From contig NZ_JAOWRF010000252.1 in NCBI RefSeq assembly GCF_025753815.1, positions 1-39,737 of the forward strand: 39,737 nucleotides of DNA. The letters are read 5' to 3'. Made by a program: the position numbers and the translations under genes. Of the stretch, positions 33,330 to 39,737 are shown one piece after another. Below the pieces are notes generated by a model, which was not told the origin of the DNA, did no database searches, and saw only the letters and a list, made by a program, of their open reading frames with translations. The first letter of the stretch is position 1. Each line of letters begins with the position of its first letter. The DNA is from Plectonema radiosum NIES-515. Lineage in GTDB: Bacteria > Cyanobacteriota > Cyanobacteriia > Cyanobacteriales > Nostocaceae.

Positions 33330-33704
33330 TCAGGCGTAGCTATATCCGTCATTTCGATGAATCTTGAAAACATCTTTCATTGTTGAAAACCCAACTCTAA
33401 AACCGTTAATAACGACTTCGCACCCTTCTTTTATTGGGGTCTTAACACGACAATTGTATATCCCAGACGGTATATTTTTGCGATCCTTGTGCAGCGTGAC
33501 TTTAACAAAGTCCCCTGTAGAAACATGAGTAAAGGTAATGGGATAAGTAATGATATTCTCTACTACCCGATTCATGACTAAAACGAATGGGTAGCGACGA
33601 AAAACAGCAGCTTTATTTGCTTCTAAAAGTTTTCTCGCGTGACTTGGATGAATCGGATTCATCGGTGTTTTGTTGGAATCAATCAAAAAAACGTAATTTG
33701 ACAT
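33330..33704 (-). CDS. Core-less IscB-like protein (PLMP/RRXRR plus C-terminal domain, no RuvC or HNH)
   Basis: An intact 124-residue frame. Residues 1-45 (VFLIDSNKTPMNPIHPSHAR, KAAVFRRYPFVLV) match the N-terminal PLMP/RRXRR segment of IscB. Residues 61-124 (STGDFVKVTLHKDRKNIPSG, IYNCRV, KIHRNDGYSY) match the IscB C-terminal domain, normally more than 300 residues further on. The RuvC parts, bridge helix and HNH domain are absent, so it cannot cut DNA. IscB is the RNA-guided nuclease of IS200/IS605-type elements and the ancestor of Cas9. A structured RNA like HEARO/omega RNA lies directly upstream. Either a deletion derivative or a kept RNA-binding relic. Confidence 0.75.
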   Translation of the reverse strand: MSNYVFLIDSNKTPMNPIHPSHARKLLEANKAAVFRRYPFVLVMNRVVENIITYPITFTHVSTGDFVKVTLHKDRKNIPSGIYNCRVKTPIKEGCEVVINGFRVGFSTMKDVFKIHRNDGYSYA

Positions 33705-33975
33705 TTGTTGGGAAGCGTCGGTTTGACTAGCTCTTATTTCTAAGTAAAGTTTGCTTCAACCTTGTTATCTAAACTTTTTGAGCTAAAAGCACTATCCTTG
33801 CGGATTGTTTAACTAGTAGCGACAGAGCGGGGGACTAGCGAATCCCAAGGTGTCATGATTTAAATAACGTTTACCCAAGCTTTGGGTGGTTTGGTTCACA
33901 TAGACTAGGGATTACTCCGATTGCCTATGCTCTCGAATCATCAAGGCGTTGTGGCAATAGCCCTAATTAGGTAGA
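33705..33975 (-). ncRNA. HEARO / omega-RNA-like structured RNA upstream of the IscB-like ORF
   Basis: Read on the minus strand, the 270 nt before the IscB-like start hold ACCCAAA-GC-TTGGGT, a GCTAGT...ACTAG arm enclosing CCCCCGCTCTGTCGC, the hairpin ATCC-GCAA-GGAT with a GNRA loop, and a two-layer arm TAGCTC...GAGCTA (33780-33785 with 33728-33733) enclosing AAAGTTT...AAACTTT. It ends with CGACGCTTCCCAACAA at the start codon. Location and architecture fit the HEARO RNA (omega RNA) that guides IscB; the guide would lie at its 5' end, to the right of about 33975. Confidence 0.6.
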
Positions 33976-34500
33976 TGTTGCAGACTAACTTAACTCTACT
34001 TCAATGTAGCAATAAACCCACTTCCAGATACACTAATTATACAGATAGCAGTCTTAAATGAAAAACTGAAATTCTCTGTTTTCTCTTACTCTGCCACTCT
34101 GCGGTCACTTCGTGTCTACGTTCCCGACATTAATTTTCACAACTCAAATAAGATTCCTATGGGTGGAAAATTTATAATTACTTCCACCCATTTATCCGGA
34201 AAATGATTTCTTCGTAGATTAATAAATCAATGCAAACTATAAGTCTTTTCAATGCTGACGGTGCAGTAAATTGAATCAACTTTGAGTTTTGAATTAAGCG
34301 ATCGCGTTTCCCACCTGATTCAAATATTTTGGCGAGCGATCGCTATTTATTTTTCACAATTTAATTGATCCCTAATATGTTTAATGTATTTTTTTATTGA
34401 GCCTGAATATTAATAAGCATTTATATCCAAACAAATATAAAATAGTCCTAAAGATAGATGTAATAATTAAAAAGCAAAAGTTAGCTTAATAAGCACAGCC
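33976..34500. other. Gene-free AT-rich DNA
   Basis: No credible gene. It contains two HIP1 sites (about 34299 and 34337) and short repeats of the CTCTGCCACTCTGCGG type. The left edge may hold the guide part of the omega-like RNA. Confidence 0.4.
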
Positions 34501-34685
34501 ATGATATGATTGTGGCTCAAAGTAAATTTGGAGGTGAGGCTTAAAGGGTAAAGTTAGCCGAGATAGCGGTGTTCGCACGCCCAAGGCGGTTAATTACAAC
34601 TTCAGAAAAGGAGGCAAAACTCTGAACTAAAGTATTTCAACCCTTTGACAACGACCAATTTACCTTCAAAAAGCTAAACAATTTT
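34501..34685 (+). promoter_or_regulatory. Possible structured leader of the glycosyltransferase gene
   Basis: The leader has GGAGGTGA (34530-34537), a perfect anti-SD match, and AAAAGGAGG (34606-34614), neither followed by a normal start codon. Between them are CCG...CGG and GTG-TTCG-CAC hairpin elements. No known riboswitch class was recognised. Confidence 0.3.
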
Positions 34686-35786
34686 ATGAAAATAGCTCAA
34701 GTAGCCCCTTTGTGGGAACGAGTTCCGCCCCCAACTTACGGAGGAATTGAACTGGTAGCGAGTCGCTTGACTGATGAACTGGTGCGTCGAGGTCATGATG
34801 TCACATTGTTCGCCTCTGGCGATTCTCAAACTTTGGCTAAATTAGAAGCTGTTCATCCGCGTGCATTGCGCTTAGATCCAGACATTAAAGAGCATGTGAT
34901 GTATGAAGCGCTGGAAATGAGCCAAGTTTACCAACAAGCAGCGGAATTCGATATTATCCATTCCCATGTAGGGATTTGGGCATTACCTTTTGCAAACTTA
35001 GTGTCAACACCCACAGTACATACCTTGCATGGCAGATTTACGCCTGATAACAGCAAAGTATTTTCGTATCATCAATCGCAACCATTCATCAGTATCAGTA
35101 ACGCCCAGCGTCAATTGGAACTAAATTACGCCAGCACAGTTTATAACGGCATTAACCCCGAAGAATTCACCTTTGTAGCCCAACCGCAAGATCCGCCGTA
35201 TCTGGTATTTTTGGGGCGTTTTTCGCCAGAGAAAGGACCGCAACATGCGATCGCGATCGCCAAGCAGAGTGGTTGGTGTCTGAAGATGGCAGGAAAAGTA
35301 GACGTAGTAGACACAGACTTTTTTGAAAAAGAAATCGCTCCTCACATTGACGGTGAGCAGATACAATTCTTAGGCGAAGTTAACCACGCTCAGAAATCTG
35401 AATTACTAGGCAACGCAAGCATCACTCTCTTCCCCATTGCCTGGAGTGAACCCTTTGGCTTGGTAATGATTGAATCAATGGCAACAGGTACACCAGTCAT
35501 TGGCATGAACATGGGTTCTGTCCCAGAAGTGATTGCTCACGGAAAGACAGGTTATGTCTGCCAAAGCTATGAAGAAATGGCAGCCATGATTCCCGCTACC
35601 TTAGAATTAGATCGTCAAACCTGCCGAGAATACGTAGAACAACACTTCAGCGTTACCCAGATGGTGAACGGCTACGAAGCAGTTTATCAGCAAGTTCTCC
35701 AAGAAAGCAACGCCAAGAAGTCTTCATCACTCTTGCAAGGTCAATTTTGGAATTCTCTTCTTTCTAGAAAGAAGAAAATAGCCTAA
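34686..35786 (+). CDS. GT4-family glycosyltransferase (second)
   Basis: 366 residues with a GT-B fold. Seen: MKIAQVAPLWERVPPPTYGG (glycine loop at 19-20), HSHVGIWALP, TLHGRF, VYNGINPEEF, FLGRFSPEKGP (175-185), and E-x7-E as E255...E263 in SEPFGLVMIE. Complete retaining glycosyltransferase; donor and acceptor unknown. It differs clearly from the gene at 179 and is not a recent duplicate. No other sugar genes are next to it. The start follows AAGCTAAACAATTTT with no strong SD at normal spacing, while two SD-like elements lie further upstream in the leader. Confidence 0.9.
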   Translation: MKIAQVAPLWERVPPPTYGGIELVASRLTDELVRRGHDVTLFASGDSQTLAKLEAVHPRALRLDPDIKEHVMYEALEMSQVYQQAAEFDIIHSHVGIWALPFANLVSTPTVHTLHGRFTPDNSKVFSYHQSQPFISISNAQRQLELNYASTVYNGINPEEFTFVAQPQDPPYLVFLGRFSPEKGPQHAIAIAKQSGWCLKMAGKVDVVDTDFFEKEIAPHIDGEQIQFLGEVNHAQKSELLGNASITLFPIAWSEPFGLVMIESMATGTPVIGMNMGSVPEVIAHGKTGYVCQSYEEMAAMIPATLELDRQTCREYVEQHFSVTQMVNGYEAVYQQVLQESNAKKSSSLLQGQFWNSLLSRKKKIA

Positions 35787-36090
35787 GTGAACGATGAAGG
35801 CTGAAATAAACGAAACCTTGAGATAGCCATACACAATTGTAGAGACGTTCCATCGGAACGTCTTTACATTCTTCGTGGCGATGTATTTGATGTTATGTTT
35901 TGATAATTAACATTAATAAAAATATCGCAACCCTCGTAGAGACGTTCCGCACTCCCACGTCTCTACAATTGTATTGTCAGGAATAAACCTGACATGATAT
36001 GATTCCATAAAATCGCTATATTTCATATCTAGGGTTTACGCGCTTCATGCTAACGCACCCTACCAATCGATAGCGCCATATTTTTTATTT
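35787..36090. repeat. Spacer with two palindromes and a family B-like end
   Basis: TGTAGAGACGTTCC...GGAACGTCTTTACA (about 35839-35868) and GTAGAGACGT...ACGTCTCTAC (35936-35966). CCTGACATGATAT (35988-36000) matches the family B terminus, and what follows (AAATCGCTATATT) resembles the flank of the 8220-8322 element. Confidence 0.6.
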
Positions 36091-37731
36091 TTAATTCTCC
36101 TCATCCGCTGGCTTCTCATCCTTCTGAGATTGGCTGTCAGCAGGAGAATTTTGCTTCACTTCTTGTGTTGGTACGATGAGACCATTTGGTTCTTTCGGTA
36201 GTTGTACTTGGGGTATGACTACAGAATTGGACTCTCTAGGAGATTGACGTGGTGGAGTTGGGTTATCAGAAGATGATTTGGTGGGGGAAGTGCTACGAGT
36301 TGAGCGTACCGCTCGTAATTTCTCAACAAGAGATGGTGAGGGTGCCGCATCAGGTGTAGTAGGTGAAGTTTCTTGATTAGAGGATCGACGCCTACGTTGC
36401 GGTTGTGGTGAGTCGTTTGATGTTGATTCTTCTGTTTGTCTATAAGTCCGTTTTGGTGTTTCGTCGTCATCATTAGCAACAGGACGAATGCGCTTGCGTC
36501 GTCTTGATGTGTAGGTGGGTGCAGATTCATCTCGCGACGACGAGGTAGTATTACTCTGTTTTCGTGGGGTGCTAGTTTCTTTTACCTGGGGCAACGGTGA
36601 AATCTGCACTTTACGCACTTCCGCAGAAGTATCATTAGTAGTAGGCTGTTCAATAACTGGCTTTGCGGATGGTTGCGGCGGTTGAGATTTATGGACTAGG
36701 CTGGTGATACCAAAAGCCATTGTAGCGGCTGTGAGTGCTATTCCACTACCAATCAAAACTTTGCTTGAGCGAATTTTTTTGGCAATTTTTGTCAAATTCC
36801 CGGTAGTTGATGGCGCAGTGGTATTATTTGCGGTAACGTCTGGAGGTGATGGGTACTCGTGGGTAGATAAATCAACAGTTGTAATTGTATGAGTTGGTGT
36901 CAATTTAGTTGCAACACTTACCCCATTTCCGGGTAACAACTTTAACCATTCTGCGACTGTTGCTGGACGAAAGCGAGATTCTACCGCCATACCACGCATA
37001 ATTGCTTGATTGACAGCAGCGCTTAGGTGTGGTTGCAGTTCGCGGGGAGAATGCATTTTTTCGCGATCGCGCAATAATGCAGGCATAGGAACCTGTGCTG
37101 TCAACAATGAATATAAAGTTGCTGCCAAACCATAAACATCCGTGGCTGGGCTACGGGGTGCTTGCGTCAGATACTGTTCAATCGGCGAATAACCCTCAGA
37201 AACCATACCTGTATGAGTTTGCCTCACACCACCGTTAAATTCTCGCGCAATGCCAAAATCAATTAGCACTACTTCAGCCGTTCCTTGGCGGAGGATGATA
37301 TTATCTGGTTTCACATCGCGGTGCAGCAAACCGTTATTGTGTACCACCTCCAATGCTGCCCCAATCTGCCGGATATAATGAATTGCCGTCAGTTCTGGTA
37401 AAGGTATTCCTGGCAAAACAAATGCCTCGCCTAAGGTTTCACCCCGAATGTATTCCATTACCATGTAAGGCAGACCCGCTTCAATAAAAAAGTCGCTCAC
37501 CCGGACAATATTCGGGTGAATACAAGTAGCTAATCGCCTTGCCTCATCTTGGAATTGCCGCTCGAACTTAGTAAAATCAGCATGTTGTCGCAGTTTATCA
37601 TTTAGCGTTTTAATCACTACCTCGTGACGTAAGTAATGATGCGTAGCTTTATACGTAATGCCAAAGCCCCCACGCCCGATTTCTTGATTGAGGGTATATT
37701 TTCCCCCCTGCAAAGTTGTACCTGCTAACAT
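36091..37731 (-). CDS. Membrane-anchored Ser/Thr kinase with disordered C-terminal tail
   Basis: 546 residues from ATG 37731 ([20 protein letters not shown]); a longer frame to 37797 adds 22 residues of doubtful reality. Kinase domain 10-275: [11 protein letters not shown]41 in [14 protein letters not shown] (D139), IDFG (D158), and GYSPIEQY in the activation segment. One helix follows ([20 protein letters not shown]), then about 200 residues rich in Ser, Pro, Arg and Thr with RRRKR and QRRRRSS patches and no fold. If the topology is standard, this basic tail lies outside the membrane, where it could touch the wall or outer-membrane polymers (inference). Its neighbour is an Omp85 gene on the same strand. 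Confidence 0.92.
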   Translation of the reverse strand: MLAGTTLQGGKYTLNQEIGRGGFGITYKATHHYLRHEVVIKTLNDKLRQHADFTKFERQFQDEARRLATCIHPNIVRVSDFFIEAGLPYMVMEYIRGETLGEAFVLPGIPLPELTAIHYIRQIGAALEVVHNNGLLHRDVKPDNIILRQGTAEVVLIDFGIAREFNGGVRQTHTGMVSEGYSPIEQYLTQAPRSPATDVYGLAATLYSLLTAQVPMPALLRDREKMHSPRELQPHLSAAVNQAIMRGMAVESRFRPATVAEWLKLLPGNGVSVATKLTPTHTITTVDLSTHEYPSPPDVTANNTTAPSTTGNLTKIAKKIRSSKVLIGSGIALTAATMAFGITSLVHKSQPPQPSAKPVIEQPTTNDTSAEVRKVQISPLPQVKETSTPRKQSNTTSSSRDESAPTYTSRRRKRIRPVANDDDETPKRTYRQTEESTSNDSPQPQRRRRSSNQETSPTTPDAAPSPSLVEKLRAVRSTRSTSPTKSSSDNPTPPRQSPRESNSVVIPQVQLPKEPNGLIVPTQEVKQNSPADSQSQKDEKPADEEN

Positions 37732-37839
37732 AGAAAATCCTAAGTCCTGAATGAGCAGCTTGGTAATGAGTCCTTGAGTGGGAAAAGCAAAAACCACATT
37801 GCCACAGTTTTATATTTGTTCATAATACAGTAGGCGACT

Positions 37840-37942
37840 CTTGAGTGGGGACTCTTGACTGGGGACTCTTGACTCTTGACTGGAAAAAGAATTATTACCC
37901 ATTCCCAATTACCCATTACCCATTCCCCATTGCCCAATTCCC
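37840..37942. repeat. GGGGACTCTTGACT and ATTACCCATTCCC tandem repeats
   Basis: Two repeat types fill the gap between the Omp85 stop and the kinase start. 37878-37899 (beginning GACTGGAAAAAG) is shared with 15992-16013. Confidence 0.6.
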
Positions 37943-39737
37943 TTAAAAACGCTGACCTATACCGAAGTGCAACCGACTTTCTCCTTGGTCATTAATGCCA
38001 TAATCTGCCCTAATTAAGCCCAAAGGTGAGTCAAGACGGACACCAGCACCATAACCAAAACCACTACCTGGTTTATTACGCGCTCCTGCCGGATTTCCTA
38101 ATACTGTATCACCAGAGCCTAAGTCTGAGCCAAAGTCAGCAAACAGTACACCTCCCAAGATTGGCAAAACCGGGAAGCGATATTCTGCGGAAGCTAATAC
38201 GTAAGTACGACCGCTGCCAACGTCTCCAGCCTCGTAACCGCGCACTGAATTGGGACCTCCCAAGTTAAAGGCATCATAAGGCGGTAAATCACCAAGTACG
38301 GTACCGCCTTGGAGATTCAAAGCAAATACTTGTGGGTTCTTACTGCTATATAATTTAACTGGGAGAAACTGACTATAATTTGCCCGGAGGCGATTCATCG
38401 AAATGTTGCCTAGACCAATGGGAACTGATTGTTCTGTGCTGAGACTGAGAATGGAACCTTTGGTAGGATTAAAGGGGTTATCTCGTCGGTCTTTAATAGC
38501 GGTGAAGGATACGGTAGCTAAATCGTCGATGCCAGTACCGCTAAAAGTTAGTGGATTACCCTTTTCATCTTTTGGGGTAATTGTGCTATCGCGATCGCGT
38601 ATACTAACACGGGTGTAATTAAATCCTAATGAAGTATCCCAACCGTCAATCGGTCGCTGTAAGCTTACACTACCACCAACTTTACCTTGCCGTACTCTGT
38701 CACCGTTAGCTAGTTTGACATCGCCATCAAAAACCTCGGAAAGTCCACGCTTGCGAAAAGCGTTGATGCTGTAACCAAAGCGATCGGGGTTAGTTACCCG
38801 ATAAGGGCTGCTATACTTACCATCAAACTGAAGGTCACGCGCACCTACTTCAACATTAGCGCCTAAGGTATCGTTAATACCCCCGACATTTCGGTCTTGA
38901 TAGTTCAATGTAGCGACAATTCCTTGGTCTGCGTTGTAATTACCACCGAGGTTGATACCGCGTGCGCCAAGTTCTTTTAATTGGTAAACTACATCAACGC
39001 CTGTCGCATCACCTTCTAAGGCGACATTGACATTTTCAAATAATCCCAGTTTGTATAACTGCTGCAAGTCTTGTTTAACTACATTGTTTTGGAAAATTTG
39101 ACCAGGTTTTAAGTTTAGCTGTTGTCGCAAAAAATCTTCTTTGGTGCGTCCTTTAACTGGCTTACCTTTGCTATCAACTGTATTACCTTCATCGTTGACA
39201 AAACGAAACTTGATATTACTCACTAAACCTTCAGCTACATTCAAGCTCAAAATTCCTTCGCTGCTCGGTTTAATAGAGATAACCCTTGCTAGATTATAAC
39301 CTTTATCGGCGTACCATTTCTTAATTTGTTCTACTGATTGCTTCAAAGCTTCCGGACTGATGGCTTTGCCAATTTGCGTTTGAAAGAGTGGCAAAACTAC
39401 TTGGTAGGTAAGGGTTTTCGCGCCGGAAAGTTGAAGCGATCGCACGATCAATGGTTGCACTTGATACACCACACTCAATCCCACCGGACTAGTAGTAGTA
39501 TTTACACGGACATCAGCAAATAAACCCGTATCTAAAATTGCCGCTACATCTTTTTGTATCTGACTTTGACTGGTTTCTCCCCCAGTTTGGGTTTTAATGA
39601 CGCTGTTAATTATTTGCTGCAATTCTGGAGTCGCACCGACTACCTGCACATCGGTAGCGGTCACGACTAAATCCTTTTCGTTAGGCGTGGAAGAGGAGGG
39701 GGGGAGGGGGGGAGTGGAGGAGCTGGCGTTTATACAC
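37943..39737 (-). CDS. Omp85/BamA-family outer membrane protein (5' end outside window)
   Basis: An outer-membrane beta-barrel assembly factor (BamA/Toc75 family). At least 598 residues; the frame stays open to the right edge, so the start and signal peptide are missing. Seen from the edge: a Pro/Ser-rich linker, then NEKDLVVTATDVQVVGATPE, POTRA repeats (LQLSGAKTLTYQVVLPLFQ; LNVAEGLVSNIKFRF; LYKLGLFENVNV), and a 16-strand-type barrel with conserved FNLGGPNSVRGYEAGD (the VRGY of the lid loop) and the C-terminal FGIGQRF ending in Phe. In cyanobacteria Omp85 inserts barrels into the outer membrane. A GTG at 39664 is inside the gene and is not the true start. Confidence 0.93.
   Translation of the reverse strand, partial: CINASSSTPPLPPSSSTPNEKDLVVTATDVQVVGATPELQQIINSVIKTQTGGETSQSQIQKDVAAILDTGLFADVRVNTTTSPVGLSVVYQVQPLIVRSLQLSGAKTLTYQVVLPLFQTQIGKAISPEALKQSVEQIKKWYADKGYNLARVISIKPSSEGILSLNVAEGLVSNIKFRFVNDEGNTVDSKGKPVKGRTKEDFLRQQLNLKPGQIFQNNVVKQDLQQLYKLGLFENVNVALEGDATGVDVVYQLKELGARGINLGGNYNADQGIVATLNYQDRNVGGINDTLGANVEVGARDLQFDGKYSSPYRVTNPDRFGYSINAFRKRGLSEVFDGDVKLANGDRVRQGKVGGSVSLQRPIDGWDTSLGFNYTRVSIRDRDSTITPKDEKGNPLTFSGTGIDDLATVSFTAIKDRRDNPFNPTKGSILSLSTEQSVPIGLGNISMNRLRANYSQFLPVKLYSSKNPQVFALNLQGGTVLGDLPPYDAFNLGGPNSVRGYEAGDVGSGRTYVLASAEYRFPVLPILGGVLFADFGSDLGSGDTVLGNPAGARNKPGSGFGYGAGVRLDSPLGLIRADYGINDQGESRLHFGIGQRF

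Noticed and set aside
34501-34685. A c-di-AMP (ydaO-type), c-di-GMP or cobalamin riboswitch in the glycosyltransferase leader.
   Set aside because: None of the conserved cores of these classes could be matched by eye; kept only as an unassigned leader.
39716-39737. The right edge, read on the minus strand, translates as VYKRQ, a string familiar from sequencing-adapter contamination.
   Set aside because: The bases (GTGTATAAACGCCAG) differ from the transposase adapter at three positions, and the frame runs smoothly into the Pro/Ser linker expected in cyanobacterial Omp85; treated as chance.

Overview
The window looks like chromosomal DNA of a filamentous, probably heterocyst-forming cyanobacterium (order Nostocales). 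Pointers are the many HIP1 octamers (GCGATCGC), heptanucleotide tandem repeats of the STRR type known from Anabaena/Nostoc, an Omp85 barrel with cyanobacterial spacing, several Uma2-family genes, and Hanks-type Ser/Thr kinases fused to WD40 or CHASE2 domains. The species cannot be named from sequence alone.

Layout. 1-2.6 kb: a GT4 glycosyltransferase, an STRR tract and an exported cyanophycinase-like S51 peptidase. 2.6-6.9 kb: a segment bracketed by two nearly identical inverted 121-bp MITEs, holding a cysteine desulfurase, a PD-(D/E)XK nuclease-like gene, a Uma2 gene and a photolyase split into two genes in reversed domain order. 7-11 kb: an AraC-type regulator, two more Uma2 genes (one with its C-terminus rewritten by a MITE) and a Rieske oxygenase, separated by palindromic repeats. 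11-18.6 kb: housekeeping and metabolic genes (lepA, a small ribbon-helix-helix-like protein, a GAF histidine kinase, an Nfu-type Fe-S scaffold, a GH57 glycosidase). 19-33.3 kb: a signalling island with a soluble kinase, two paralogous Cys-motif kinase-TM-WD40 proteins, a kinase-less TM-WD40 protein, a Pro-rich repeat/PPC exported protein, a Tat-type MsrB, a VOC protein and a CHASE2 kinase. 33.3-34 kb: a small IscB-like ORF lacking the whole RuvC/HNH core, preceded by a structured RNA resembling HEARO/omega RNA. 34.7-39.7 kb: a second GT4 glycosyltransferase, a kinase with a disordered tail, and an Omp85 gene running off the right edge.

Most genes appear monocistronic. Intergenic DNA is dominated by small palindromic repeats: MITE family A (about 91 bp, AGACATC...GATGTCT ends, 3-bp target duplications), families B and C, GTAGAGACG...CGTCTCTAC palindromes, and REPIN-like double hairpins with GTAG/CTAC feet. 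Two MITE insertions can be read at base level inside genes.

The most unusual items are the core-less IscB with its RNA, the split and permuted photolyase with four cysteines spaced like Fe-S photolyases, and the repeat families.
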